This document shows positions 1-8,331 of a stretch of DNA of 64,000 bases, piece by piece (position 1 is the stretch's first letter; each line of letters opens with the position of its first letter). This stretch comes from PALSA-607 sp963737705 (GTDB lineage: Bacteria > Actinomycetota > Actinomycetes > Acidothermales > Acidothermaceae): NCBI GenBank assembly GCA_963737705.1, contig CAVTTP010000007.1, positions 310,001 through 374,000 on the forward strand, written 5' to 3'. The notes beneath the pieces are model-generated. The model did no database searches, was not told the origin of the DNA, and worked only from the letters and a program-made list of their open reading frames with translations. The translations under genes and the position numbers were made by a program.

Positions 1-8
1 ATCGGCGG

Positions 9-500
9 GTGGCGATCAACGAAACGGCCAGCGACGTCGTCCTGCGTGTCGTGCCGTGGGACAACCCCCATGCCGAGGAGCTGCGCGCTGCTCAGCGCGC
101 CGACATCGTGGCCCGCTATGGCGGCGATTTCGAACCTGGGCATCGTCCGACGGCGGCCGACATTGCAGTGTTTGTGGTCGCGTATGACGGCGAAACACCA
201 ATCGCGTGCGGGGCCTTCCGCGACCTAGCGGGCGACGAGCAGCCGACCGTCGAGGTCAAGCGGATGTATGTGCGGCCGGAGTACCGGGGTCGCAAGATCG
301 GCCAGCTCATCCTGCGCGACCTCGAAACTCGTGCCCGGCAGCGAGGGGCGACGCGCGTGCGACTTGAGACCGGTACCCGACAGCCCGAAGCTGTGCGGCT
401 CTATGAAAGCGCCGGCTACCGGCAGATCCCGAACTTCGGCGACTACGTCGACGCCCCTGCCAGCCTCTGCTTCGAACGCATCCTGGAGGCAATCGAATGA
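9..500 (+). CDS. GNAT family N-acetyltransferase
   Basis: A 163-residue protein that transfers an acetyl group from acetyl-CoA to an unknown amine. The GNAT fold is seen in the acetyl-CoA-binding stretch VRPEYRGRKIGQLIL (the R-G-x-x-I-G pyrophosphate loop, about residue 87-101) and in the following helix and strand ending RLYESAGYRQIP, the usual GNAT C-terminal signature. The start is a GTG eight bases from the window edge, and the frame is open upstream, so the true start could lie outside. Its stop overlaps the next start (ATGA at 497-500), so it is probably co-translated with the YbaK-type gene. The substrate cannot be inferred. Confidence 0.85.
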   Translation: MAINETASDVVLRVVPWDNPHAEELRAAQRADIVARYGGDFEPGHRPTAADIAVFVVAYDGETPIACGAFRDLAGDEQPTVEVKRMYVRPEYRGRKIGQLILRDLETRARQRGATRVRLETGTRQPEAVRLYESAGYRQIPNFGDYVDAPASLCFERILEAIE

Positions 501-973
501 GTGAGCTGCACCCCAATGCCGTGCGCGTTCAAGACGCACTAATTGCAGCGGGCGCAAAGGGCAGCGTGCGAATGCTCGACGAATCGGCCCGCACGGCCGC
601 TGAAGCTGCCGCCGCGTTGGGCGTCGAAGTCGGGCAGATCACCAACAGCCTGATCTTTGTAGCGGACGGCGAACCGTTGCTCGTCCTGACCAGCGGCCGT
701 CATCGGGTCGACACCTCGAAGGTGGCTGAGCTGGTGGGTGTGACCAAGGTCAGCCGAGCTGACGCGGACTTCGTCCGCGAGCACGCTGGCGTGGCGATCG
801 GCGGCGTCTCCCCCATCGGTCACCCCCGGCCCCTACGCACCCTCGTCGATGTCGCTTTGAATGACTACGACGTGGTGTGGGCTGCGGCCGGGCATACGCA
901 CGCAGTGTTTCCGACAACCTTCGATGAGCTGCTCACCCTCACCGGCGGCACGCCCGCCGATGTCGGCGCGTAA
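497..973 (+). CDS. YbaK/EbsC-type aminoacyl-tRNA deacylase
   Basis: A 158-residue stand-alone editing-domain protein of the YbaK/ProX superfamily, which hydrolyses mischarged aminoacyl-tRNA (often Cys- or Ala-tRNAPro) in the cytoplasm. Family features are the N-terminal region leading to the segment QITNSLIFVADGEPLLVLTSG, the following stretch HRVDTSKVAELVG, and the glycine-rich GVAIGGVSPIGH loop. Length matches the family. It overlaps the GNAT gene by four bases. The exact tRNA specificity cannot be read from sequence. Confidence 0.85.
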   Translation: MSELHPNAVRVQDALIAAGAKGSVRMLDESARTAAEAAAALGVEVGQITNSLIFVADGEPLLVLTSGRHRVDTSKVAELVGVTKVSRADADFVREHAGVAIGGVSPIGHPRPLRTLVDVALNDYDVVWAAAGHTHAVFPTTFDELLTLTGGTPADVGA

Positions 974-987
974 GGCAGAATGGGCTT

Positions 988-1212
988 ATGGCTACTGCAG
1001 ACTCCGACCAATCGCCGTCCGCTGACGAAAGCGAACCACCGAAGGCGACCGCATCGGCCGACGAAGAATTGCGCATCCGCTATCGCGAAGCGCTCGAACG
1101 CAAGCGCGCGGGCGGGTCAGCCGCGGCGACCGGTCACGGAGCCGACCGGCCGAACGCACCCACGAGCAACGACAAGGTCAAGCGCACCTTTCGGCGTCGC
1201 GCTGGCGGCTGA
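988..1212 (+). CDS. DUF5302 small basic protein
   Basis: A 74-residue protein with an acidic, low-complexity N-terminus, a short helix (about ELRIRYREALERKR) and a basic C-terminus VKRTFRRRAGG. This architecture, with the terminal basic FRR-x-GG, matches the actinobacterial DUF5302 family as I know it. Function is unknown. The ATG at 988 follows the upstream stop by 15 bases, so it may belong to the same transcript as the two preceding genes. The gene ends 13 bases before a convergent gene. Confidence 0.7.
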   Translation: MATADSDQSPSADESEPPKATASADEELRIRYREALERKRAGGSAAATGHGADRPNAPTSNDKVKRTFRRRAGG

Positions 1213-1224
1213 GCCGCGATTCCG

Positions 1225-1494
1225 TCATGACGGCGGTCCCTGCTGTGGTTTCGTCAGGTAGCTGACCGCCGCGACAACGAGCAGTCCGATGACAAGCAAG
1301 ATGCCCGTCACCCGTAGACCCGGGACCACACCCGCATGCCAGTCGATAAAACTAGGGCACTTTTCGACGTCGGGCCGACATCCCTTGCTTTCGTCGAAGA
1401 CGCCGGCAGCGAGTGTGGAGACGAGCACGCCCATCGTCAGACTGACAGCCGCGACCGCGACAATCGCTAGCACGTGAGCGCGGCGCCGGCTCAT
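1225..1494 (-). CDS. Small two-helix membrane protein, unknown function
   Basis: An 89-residue protein with two hydrophobic segments (about residues 7-29 and 58-80) separated by a polar loop holding two cysteines (CRPDVEKC), which could form an extracytoplasmic disulfide. I do not recognise a family. It is convergent with the DUF5302 gene and lies downstream of the SIMPL-domain gene on the same strand with a gap of about 50 bases. Confidence 0.55.
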   Translation of the reverse strand: MSRRRAHVLAIVAVAAVSLTMGVLVSTLAAGVFDESKGCRPDVEKCPSFIDWHAGVVPGLRVTGILLVIGLLVVAAVSYLTKPQQGPPS

Positions 1495-1543
1495 CGCGAA
1501 TGTCAGCCTCCGATCACCTTGGTACTAGGCGAAACCGTAGCGC

Positions 1544-2362
1544 TCAGTTCAAGGCCCACGTCACTGCGACGTTGACGGTGACGTCCTGCGAGCCGGCCTG
1601 GATTGGAACAGACGCCCCAGCCGCCGGCGCTGCTGACACCATTGCGTAGTTGAAGGTCTCCGGCTGAGAGTCAGTCGACTCCGAGATGCTCGTCACCGCA
1701 CCCAATGTGCGGCCCGCGGCATCCGCGTACGTCTTCGCCTTGGCCAGTGCGTCGGCGAATGCTGCCTGCCGCGCTTGCACTATCAGCGCGTTGTCCTGGT
1801 CGATGTCGAGACTTGCCTGGCCGATTTGCAGTGCGTCACCGCCGACGCGTGCCGCGTCGGAAATGATCGAACCGGCAGTACTCAGGTTGCGCAAGACGAC
1901 CGACAGGTTTTCGCTCACCTGGTAGCCGGTGATACGCGGGCTGTTGTTGTTATAGGTGTAGTTCGGCTGCACGGAGAGCCCGGACGTTTGTAGATCGGCT
2001 GCGGCAACGCCGTCGGATTTCAACGTTTGCTGGACGGCGGCCATGGCCGTATTTGCGTCCTGCATCGCCGCGGTGACGGTCGGCCTAGTGACGTTGATGG
2101 AGCTGTCGAGCCGCAACAGGTTCGGCGTCCCGGTCACTTGTCCTGTACCGCTCACGCTTATGCCCGCATCGCCTGGCACGCCCGACGGCGCGGGACTGGC
2201 CGGCGTCGCCGTGAGGATCGCGGGCACGTTCGTCGCGGCAGGTCCGGTGACAACGGGAGCAGCCGACGCCTTGCTTCCGTGGCCCCATGCGTACGCACCC
2301 ACCACGATGAGGGCGGCGGCGACTCCGACAGACACCGAGCGCACAGCGGGGTTCAGCGACAT
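1544..2362 (-). CDS. SIMPL domain (DUF541) secreted or membrane-anchored protein
   Basis: A 272-residue protein with an N-terminal signal or anchor helix (about residues 8-25), a linker rich in Ala, Pro and Thr, then a SIMPL/DUF541 domain beginning near GISVSGTGQVTG and continuing through INVTRPTVTAAMQDANTAM and the conserved YQVSENLSVVLRNL strand. SIMPL proteins are exported proteins of poorly known function, sometimes linked to envelope or oxidative stress. The ATG at 2362 (MSLNPAV) is preferred over an in-frame GTG five codons upstream because it lies directly before the signal sequence. Confidence 0.8.
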   Translation of the reverse strand: MSLNPAVRSVSVGVAAALIVVGAYAWGHGSKASAAPVVTGPAATNVPAILTATPASPAPSGVPGDAGISVSGTGQVTGTPNLLRLDSSINVTRPTVTAAMQDANTAMAAVQQTLKSDGVAAADLQTSGLSVQPNYTYNNNSPRITGYQVSENLSVVLRNLSTAGSIISDAARVGGDALQIGQASLDIDQDNALIVQARQAAFADALAKAKTYADAAGRTLGAVTSISESTDSQPETFNYAMVSAAPAAGASVPIQAGSQDVTVNVAVTWALN

Positions 2363-2443
2363 GACGACCTCCGGCACAGATGGAAGCGGGGTGAAACGTG
2401 CCGGTTGGACGTCGTAAGTTGCTGCCCGGTTCCGCGCGCTCGC

Positions 2444-3358
2444 CTACAGGTCGGGCAGGCCGAGGTTCTGGTAGATCTCGCGAGTCGCCGTCGACTTGTT
2501 GAGCGTGATGAAGTGCAGGCCAGGTACTCCCTCGGCCAGTAATCGCTGGCACATCTCGCTGGCTACCTCAAGACCGATAGCTCTGACCGTCTCGGGATTG
2601 TCAGCGACAGCAAGCAATCGCTCGGCAATCTCCGGCGGGAAGTCATCGCCGGACAGGAGGGAGAACCGTTCGATCTGACCGATCGACGTGAGCGGCATGA
2701 TGCCGGGAATGATCGGCACGTCGCAGCCAGCAGCCGCAATCCGGTCGCGCAGAACGAGATAGTCGTCGACCGAGAAGAACATCTGCGTAATCGCGAAGTC
2801 TGCACCCGCCGCACACTTGCGCACGAAGTTTGCGGTGTCGTCTTCGACGGTTGGCGACCGCGGATGCTTGCGAGTAAACGCTGCGACACCGACGCAGAAC
2901 TGGCCGGAATTCTTGACCAGCGCGACAAGTTGTTCTGCGTACTCAAACCCCTCGGGATGCGCGACCCATTCAGCCTGCGGGTTGCCGGGAGGATCGCCAC
3001 GCAGTACCAGAACGTTGCGCACGCCCGCGTCTGCATATTGACCGACGATGCGTCGCAGTTCTGCGACCGAGTGATTCACGGCGGTGAGATGACCAACCGG
3101 CGTGAGAGTGGTCTCAGTGGCGATCCGCTCGGTCATGCGCACTGTCGTGTCGCGCGTCGAGCCACCTGCCCCGTACGTCATCGACACGAACGTCGGCCGT
3201 AGTTGCTCGAGTTCGCGGATCGTTTGGAACAACGACCGCTCGCCCTGCTCGGTCTTTGGGGGAAAGAACTCGAAGGAGAACGAGTGACCGCCTTGCGCAA
3301 GGAGCTCTTTGATCGTGCGGGTGCGCTCACTCAGCACGGACGGGCGCCCCAGCGACAT
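2444..3358 (-). CDS. metF: Methylenetetrahydrofolate reductase
   Basis: A 304-residue FAD enzyme that reduces 5,10-methylene-THF to 5-methyl-THF, supplying methyl groups for methionine synthesis. The TIM-barrel start SFEFFPPKT with the active-site Glu, the VSMTYGAGGS strand, the VLRGDPP flavin-binding motif and the GADFAITQMFF segment are all typical, and the length matches bacterial MetF. Its 5' end overlaps the 3' end of thiE by 32 bases, so the two are probably translated from one message. Orientation and neighbourhood match M. tuberculosis Rv2172c. Confidence 0.95.
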   Translation of the reverse strand: MSLGRPSVLSERTRTIKELLAQGGHSFSFEFFPPKTEQGERSLFQTIRELEQLRPTFVSMTYGAGGSTRDTTVRMTERIATETTLTPVGHLTAVNHSVAELRRIVGQYADAGVRNVLVLRGDPPGNPQAEWVAHPEGFEYAEQLVALVKNSGQFCVGVAAFTRKHPRSPTVEDDTANFVRKCAAGADFAITQMFFSVDDYLVLRDRIAAAGCDVPIIPGIMPLTSIGQIERFSLLSGDDFPPEIAERLLAVADNPETVRAIGLEVASEMCQRLLAEGVPGLHFITLNKSTATREIYQNLGLPDL

Positions 3359-4013
3359 GTGCTAAGGGTACCGGCTGAGCCGCCCGCAGACGCGCGGCGA
3401 ACTCCGCAGCCGCGGCGCCGGGGTCGGTCGCCTCAGTGATGGCACGCACCACGACCACGCGACGGGCACCCGCATCAAGGACCTGGTCGAGATTGCCGAG
3501 CTCGATCCCACCGATGGCGAACCACGGCCGGGTCGTAGTCAAACTGCTGGCGTATGTGACCAGTGCAAGACCCGGAGCTGGCCGGCCGGGCTTCGTCGGC
3601 GTCGGCCAGCACGGCCCCACACAGAAGTAGTCGACGCCCTCTTCGACCGCGGCGGCCGCCGCCTCGCTCTCGGTGTGGGACGACCGCCCGATCAGCACCT
3701 CTTCTGCAACGAGCGCGCGGGCGACCGACACCGGCAGGTCGTCCTGCCCGAGGTGCAGGATCGGCGCGCCCGACGCCCACGCGACATCGGCGCGATCGTT
3801 GACCGCCAGCAGCGCGCCGTGTCGCTTACACGCATCGGCGAACACTTCGAGCGCCGCTAGTTCTTGCTTGGCCTCGATGCCCTTCTGCCGCAACTGCACG
3901 ATGTCGACGCCACGACTGAGCACGACGTCGAGAAACTCGGCCAGGTCACCCTCACGCTCGCGCGCGTCGACGCACAGGTAGAGGCGTGCGTCAGAAAGCG
4001 AGTGCCTGGGCAC
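3327..4013 (-). CDS. thiE: Thiamine-phosphate synthase
   Basis: A 228-residue TIM-barrel enzyme that joins HMP-pyrophosphate and thiazole phosphate to make thiamine monophosphate. Motifs seen are DIVQLRQKG (diphosphate/HMP site), LLAVNDRADVA, the HLGQDDLP loop, IGRSSHTESE, and the phosphate-binding region VGPCWPTPTKPGRPAPGL followed by FAIGGIE. The start is GTG. It overlaps the Rv2175c-like gene upstream by 23 bases and metF downstream by 32 bases. It is separate from, and divergent to, the riboswitch-controlled thiO-thiS-thiG operon 3 kb away. Confidence 0.95.
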   Translation of the reverse strand: MPRHSLSDARLYLCVDAREREGDLAEFLDVVLSRGVDIVQLRQKGIEAKQELAALEVFADACKRHGALLAVNDRADVAWASGAPILHLGQDDLPVSVARALVAEEVLIGRSSHTESEAAAAAVEEGVDYFCVGPCWPTPTKPGRPAPGLALVTYASSLTTTRPWFAIGGIELGNLDQVLDAGARRVVVVRAITEATDPGAAAAEFAARLRAAQPVPLAHVAGAPVRAE

Positions 4014-4335
4014 GCCGCTTCACCTCCGTGCCTCGGTTCTCTGCGAGCGCTTGGACTGGTGATCCCGGCAATGCGTCATCGGTGAACAACCAGCGCAGCG
4101 CCTCGTCGTCGTTGAAGCCGGAGTCCGCGAGCAGGCTCAATGTGCCGGGCAGGCCTTTGAGGATCGCACCGTCACCAACGAAGATCGCCGGCACCCACAA
4201 GACGCCATCGCGTCGGACGCCGAGAAGTTTCCGCTCTCGTAACAATTGGCGAACTTTCGTGACATCAACGTGCAACCGTTCCGCAACATCGGGAACGGTG
4301 AGCCACTCGGTAATGAGATCTTCGATGCCAGGCAC
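3991..4335 (-). CDS. Rv2175c-family DNA-binding protein (PknL substrate family)
   Basis: A 114-residue protein matching M. tuberculosis Rv2175c, a winged-helix DNA-binding protein reported to be phosphorylated by the kinase PknL. The helix-turn-helix is in LTVPDVAERLHVDVTKVRQL, followed by the basic wing RERKLLGVRRDG and a C-terminal helical domain (KGLPGTLSLLADSGFNDDE, ALRWLF, ending VKRRAQAL). The frame is open to 4506, but the GTG at 4335 fits the family start and leaves out a non-conserved, repeat-derived extension. A PknL-like kinase gene lies 5.7 kb away. The gene is divergent from the MMPL exporter across a 298-bp region holding an 11-bp repeat array. Confidence 0.8.
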   Translation of the reverse strand: MPGIEDLITEWLTVPDVAERLHVDVTKVRQLLRERKLLGVRRDGVLWVPAIFVGDGAILKGLPGTLSLLADSGFNDDEALRWLFTDDALPGSPVQALAENRGTEVKRRAQALAF

Positions 4336-4400
4336 CCCGATAGCGTGCCACGTGTCGATCGCCGCGTGGCGCCACGGGGTGTTCCGGAGGGATCGCCGTG

Positions 4401-4466
4401 TGGCCGCAGTGAGACCGCAGTGTGGCCGCAGCCTGGCTGTGGCGTAGCTGTGAGGTGGCCGCAAAT
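4401..4466. repeat. Degenerate 11-bp tandem array in the Rv2175c/mmpL intergenic region
   Basis: Six consecutive 11-base units start at 4401, 4412, 4423, 4434, 4445 and 4456. Units 1, 3 and 6 begin TGGCCGCA exactly, unit 2 reads AGACCGCA, and units 4 and 5 are weaker (TGGCTGTG, TAGCTGTG). Exact copies lie 22 and 33 bases apart, so they would face the same side of the helix. It lies between two divergent genes, one encoding a predicted DNA-binding protein, which suggests an operator array. That role is inference. Confidence 0.6.
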
Positions 4467-4525
4467 GATTCGAAACGGCCGGCCCGCGACCCGTACCATC
4501 GGTCAAGACTGTCCGAGCGCCCGCC

Positions 4526-4531
4526 TAGACT
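4526..4531 (+). promoter_or_regulatory. Possible -10 element for the MMPL gene
   Basis: TAGACT matches the TANNNT vegetative -10 pattern and lies about 105 bases before the MMPL start codon, downstream of the 11-bp array. No convincing -35 box is visible, so this is a weak call. Confidence 0.25.
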
Positions 4532-4542
4532 GGGCGCCACAC

Positions 4543-4572
4543 CAATACGACTAAGGCCAATACAACTGAGGC
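4543..4572. repeat. 15-bp tandem duplication in the mmpL leader
   Basis: Two adjacent 15-base units, CAATACGACTAAGGC and CAATACAACTGAGGC, match at 13 of 15 positions. They lie in the presumed 5' leader of the MMPL exporter. No function is evident. Confidence 0.6.
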
Positions 4573-4633
4573 GCGTGGGCTGCCGACCTGCATCGCAGGC
4601 TGGGCGGCATCGCGGTGACGGGAGAAATCACCC

Positions 4634-6856
4634 ATGAAGACGCTTGCCAATTTTGCGGTCAAACACCGGTGGTGGGTTGTCGCCGCTTGGATCGGCTTCA
4701 TCTTCGTCGCACAGGGCATCTCGGGTGCGCTCGGCGGGCCGAACTACAAAGACACCTTCAGCCTGCCGCACACCGAAACGGCCTCCGTCACCAAGGTTCT
4801 GAAGAGCGCGGATCTCGCGAACCAGAGCGGCGCGACCGGCACCGTCGTGTTGAAGGCGAAGACCGGAACGCTGGCGTCAGCGCCCGCAGCGCTCGCACCT
4901 GCATTGGTCAAGTTGTGTTCAGCGGGTCACGACGTCGCCGGCATCACCACGCCCTGGCAGACGATCGACTGCACGAAGAACGCCGCCGTCACAGCTGGGG
5001 ATCCCAAGCTGCTCAACACTGCCAACGGGTCGACCACCGGCTTGGTCGACATCACCTGGATCAATAACCACTACGACCTGAAGCTCTTCACTGGCGTCTA
5101 CAACGACCTCAAGCCCTTGCGGTCATCGGCCCTCCAGGTTGAGTTCACCGGAAATGCGTTCCAAGGCGTCGGTCAAGCGCAAGGGGTGCCGCCGTTCCTC
5201 TTTGGCTTCCTCGCCGCACTGGTCATCTTGGTCTTCGTCTTCCGCACGGTCGCCGCGACCGTCTTGCCATTGGCCAGCGCAATTGGCGCACTGGGCGCCG
5301 GCCTTGGCCTGATCGGCATCCTCACCCACGCGATGAACGTCTCGAACATCACTCCTGAGCTCACGGAGTTGATGGTGCTGGGCGTCGGCGTCGACTATGC
5401 GCTCTTCATCGTCACCCGCCACAGGCGAAATCTCCGGCGCGGCATCGGCCTGCACGAATCCATCGTCACATCGATGGACACGTCAGGCCGCGCGGTGCTT
5501 TTCGCTGCGACCACGGTGTGCATCGCGCTGCTCGGGCTGCTGGCGCTCGGGGTGAGCTTCTTCAACGGCATGGCGATCGGCGCGGCCGTGGCCGTCAGCC
5601 TGACGGCGGCTGCATCACTGACGTTGCTGCCTGCGCTGTTGTCGGTGTTCGGCCTAACGGTGCTCCCCCGCACACAACGACGCGCAGTGCGGGCCGGCGA
5701 GTTCATCGAGCCGCACGCGACCGGCTTCTGGGCTCGCTGGTCGGTGATCGTTGCGCGTCGCAAGACCCTGCTCAGCCTCGGCGCAGCCGCAGTCATCGTC
5801 ATACTCGCGGCCCCGTTCTTCTCGATGCGCCTCGGCGCGGGCGACCAGGGCAACGACCCGAAGGGGTCGACCACTCGCAGCGGCTACGACCTGATCGCCA
5901 CGGGTTTCGGCGTTGGCTACAACTCCACCCTCGAGGCTGTCGTCGACGGCCCGGGCGCGACCGATCCTGCGTACTTGCAGAAGGTGTCCACCGCACTGCA
6001 GGGCACCAGCGGCGTCGACCCGACGAGCGTGCATGCGATCCCGCTGAACCGCACGGTCGCGTTTGTGTCCTTCAAGTCGACGACCTCCCCGCAGGACGCG
6101 AAAACCTACGCACTGGTGAAGGATCTGCGCGCCCATACGTTGCCGCCGATCTATAGCGGCACGGCTAACCACGTGTATGTCTACGGCGACACAGCGATTC
6201 AGGTCGACTTCGCGAAGGTGCTCGCGGCGAAACTGCCGATCTTCATCGCGGCCGTCGTGGGCTTGTCGTTCCTGTTGTTGCTGGTCGCGTTCCGCAGTTT
6301 GGTGATCCCGCTGACGGCCGCAGTCATGAACCTGCTCGCCGCTGGCGCATCATTCGGCGTCGTCGTGGCCATCTTCCAGTTCGGCTGGGGCGCTGATGCC
6401 CTAGGCCTCGGCAAGGGCGGCCCGATCGATGCGTGGGCACCAGTGATGTTCTTCGCGATCCTGTTCGGATTGTCGATGGACTATCAGGTGTTCCTGGTCA
6501 GCCGCATGTACGAGGAGTGGCTGCACACCCACGACAACAAGCGTGCCGTCATCGTCGGCCAAGCCGAGACAGGCAGCATCATCACAGCTGCTGCACTGAT
6601 CATGATTGCCGTCTTCGGCGGCTTCGTGCTCGGCGACGAGCGAGCGATCAAGATCTTCGGTATCGGTCTGGCAACGGCCGTCTTCCTCGACGCGTTCTTG
6701 CTTCGGACAATTCTGGTGCCCTCGTTGATGCATGTGCTCGGCGATCGCAACTGGTACCTGCCGAAGTGGCTCGACCGCCTCACCCCGAAGGTGTCATTCG
6801 AGCCGCCTGACGAGCCAATCGCCGAGGAAGACAGCGTGCTGGTCGGCAACAGCTAG
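4634..6856 (+). CDS. MMPL/RND family membrane transporter
   Basis: A 740-residue RND-superfamily transporter of the MMPL type, a proton-driven exporter of lipids or hydrophobic compounds. The layout is one N-terminal helix, a periplasmic domain (about residues 40-180), a block of five helices, a loop, a second periplasmic domain (about 400-530) and a final block of helices. Both proton-relay motifs are present: GVGVDYALFIVTRHRR in the first half and GLSMDYQVFLVSRMYEEW in the second. The ATG at 4634 is preceded by GGGAGAAATCACCC. It stands alone, divergent from the Rv2175c-like gene and followed by a TPP riboswitch. Substrate is unknown; it is shorter than mycobacterial MmpL3. Confidence 0.92.
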   Translation: MKTLANFAVKHRWWVVAAWIGFIFVAQGISGALGGPNYKDTFSLPHTETASVTKVLKSADLANQSGATGTVVLKAKTGTLASAPAALAPALVKLCSAGHDVAGITTPWQTIDCTKNAAVTAGDPKLLNTANGSTTGLVDITWINNHYDLKLFTGVYNDLKPLRSSALQVEFTGNAFQGVGQAQGVPPFLFGFLAALVILVFVFRTVAATVLPLASAIGALGAGLGLIGILTHAMNVSNITPELTELMVLGVGVDYALFIVTRHRRNLRRGIGLHESIVTSMDTSGRAVLFAATTVCIALLGLLALGVSFFNGMAIGAAVAVSLTAAASLTLLPALLSVFGLTVLPRTQRRAVRAGEFIEPHATGFWARWSVIVARRKTLLSLGAAAVIVILAAPFFSMRLGAGDQGNDPKGSTTRSGYDLIATGFGVGYNSTLEAVVDGPGATDPAYLQKVSTALQGTSGVDPTSVHAIPLNRTVAFVSFKSTTSPQDAKTYALVKDLRAHTLPPIYSGTANHVYVYGDTAIQVDFAKVLAAKLPIFIAAVVGLSFLLLLVAFRSLVIPLTAAVMNLLAAGASFGVVVAIFQFGWGADALGLGKGGPIDAWAPVMFFAILFGLSMDYQVFLVSRMYEEWLHTHDNKRAVIVGQAETGSIITAAALIMIAVFGGFVLGDERAIKIFGIGLATAVFLDAFLLRTILVPSLMHVLGDRNWYLPKWLDRLTPKVSFEPPDEPIAEEDSVLVGNS

Positions 6857-6884
6857 CGCCCTTCGCCGGGTTACACTTGCAGGC

Positions 6885-6975
6885 ACACGGGAGCCCGGTC
6901 GGACTGGGCTGAGAGGGTGGCTGATGGCCGCCGACCGTCGAACCTGCTCCGGGTAATGCCGGCGAAGGGAGTCAA
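6885..6975 (+). promoter_or_regulatory. TPP riboswitch (THI element)
   Basis: The region between the MMPL gene and thiO carries the conserved THI-box parts in order: CACGGGAGCCCGG, the pyrimidine-sensor CTGAGAG (6909-6915), then GACCGTCGAACCTG, and the second helix TCCGGGTAATGCCGGCGAAGGGA (6948-6970). The Shine-Dalgarno sequence GAAGGGAG forms the 3' edge of the aptamer and ends 8 bases before the thiO start. Thiamine pyrophosphate binding would therefore be expected to hide the ribosome site and repress translation of the thiazole operon. No terminator hairpin is seen after the aptamer. Confidence 0.93.
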
Positions 6976-6979
6976 CGCC

Positions 6980-8131
6980 ATGGTCGGCCACGATAGTGAC
7001 GTCGTCGTTGTCGGCGGTGGAGTCATCGGCTTGGCGATCGCGTGGCGCGCCGCCTTGCGTGGGCTCGCGGTCACCGTACTTGACCCCGCGCCGGGCATGG
7101 GCGCTTCGCATCACGGTGCGGGCATGCTCGCACCTGTCACTGAGGTGCACTACGGCGAAGAGGATCTCCTTCGCCTGAATCTGGCCTCGGCCGTGCGATA
7201 TCCGAGCTTCGTCGAAGAACTCGAAGAATCAAGCGGGACGACGGTGGGTTACCGCGCGACGGGCACACTCGCGGTCGCTTTCGACGCCGACGACAAGGCC
7301 GCACTCGACGACTTGCACACGTATCAGGAGTCGCTTGGCCTGAGCTCGCAACCGCTCGCCGCGCGCGAGTGCCGTGAGCTCGAGCCGTACCTGTCGACCG
7401 CCGTTCGCGGCGGTCTGCTGGTCGACGGCGACCACCAGATCGATCCTCGTCGCCTCGTCGCCGCATTACTGGTGGCGGCCGCGCGTGCGGGTGTCGATGT
7501 CCGACACGTGTCAGCTCGCCAGCTACGTGTCGAGGGCGATCGCATTGTCGGCGTCGACGAACTCGACGCAGGATCCGTCGTACTCGCTGCGGGGTGCTGG
7601 TCGGCGGGGTTAGGCGGACTCCCGCCCGACGTCCTTCCCCCCGTACGGCCGGTGAAAGGGCAAATCCTGCGCCTGCGCGACGACGACGAGCACCCGATGC
7701 TTCGACGCAACGTACGGGCACTCGTGCGCGGACGGCCGATCTACCTCGTGCCACGCGCCGACGGCGAAATCGTGCTCGGCGCGACCAGTGAGGAAAAGGG
7801 GTTCGACACCCGGCTCACTGTCGAGGGCACCGGCGACCTGCTGGCCGACGCCCGCGAACTGCTGCCGCGGGTGAGCGAGATCGAGCTGGTCGAGGCGTCG
7901 GTGGGCCTGCGCCCAGGATCCCCCGACAACGCCCCGATGATCGGCACTGGCGCCTTGCCGGGGCTCGTGGTGGCGACCGGCCACTACCGCAACGGCATCC
8001 TGCTCGCGCCGATCACCGCAGACGCGGTGGCCGACTTGCTGACGACCGGCAGCTTGCCTCCTGGGTTTGATCGATTCGACCCTTGCCGGTTCACCCGCGC
8101 CCGTTTCCCCCGAGCGCCGGTGCCCGCATGA
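6980..8131 (+). CDS. thiO: Glycine oxidase ThiO (thiazole synthesis)
   Basis: A 383-residue flavoprotein that oxidises glycine to iminoglycine for thiazole formation. The FAD dinucleotide-binding motif VVVGGGVIGLAIAW lies at the N-terminus, followed by ASHHGAGMLAP, and the C-terminal DAO-fold stretch GLRPGSPDNAPMIG and TGHYRNGILLAP. The start at 6980 is chosen because the Shine-Dalgarno and riboswitch end just upstream. The open frame extends to 6917 but would run through the aptamer. The stop overlaps the thiS start (ATGA). Confidence 0.94.
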   Translation: MVGHDSDVVVVGGGVIGLAIAWRAALRGLAVTVLDPAPGMGASHHGAGMLAPVTEVHYGEEDLLRLNLASAVRYPSFVEELEESSGTTVGYRATGTLAVAFDADDKAALDDLHTYQESLGLSSQPLAARECRELEPYLSTAVRGGLLVDGDHQIDPRRLVAALLVAAARAGVDVRHVSARQLRVEGDRIVGVDELDAGSVVLAAGCWSAGLGGLPPDVLPPVRPVKGQILRLRDDDEHPMLRRNVRALVRGRPIYLVPRADGEIVLGATSEEKGFDTRLTVEGTGDLLADARELLPRVSEIELVEASVGLRPGSPDNAPMIGTGALPGLVVATGHYRNGILLAPITADAVADLLTTGSLPPGFDRFDPCRFTRARFPRAPVPA

Positions 8132-8328
8132 CCATCGTGGTGAACGGCCAGCATCAGGACCTGCCTGACCACGCGACGCTGACGGACGTCGTCGCCCGGC
8201 TGACGACAGCCGCGCGAGGCGTCGCGGTTGCGCTGAACGGCAGCGTCGTGCCGCGCGGCGAATGGCCTTCAACCGCTTTGGCCGAGGCCGACCAGGTCGA
8301 GATTCTGACTGCTGTGCAAGGAGGTTGA
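8128..8328 (+). CDS. thiS: Sulfur carrier protein ThiS
   Basis: A 66-residue ubiquitin-like protein that carries sulfur as a thiocarboxylate on its C-terminal glycine to the thiazole synthase. It begins MTIVVNGQ, has the ALNGSVVPRGEW strand-turn, and ends with the required Gly-Gly. The ThiF-type adenylating enzyme that activates ThiS is not in this window. It overlaps thiO by 4 bases, and the thiG ribosome site AAGGAGG lies within its last codons. Confidence 0.94.
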   Translation: MTIVVNGQHQDLPDHATLTDVVARLTTAARGVAVALNGSVVPRGEWPSTALAEADQVEILTAVQGG

Positions 8329-8331
8329 GCC

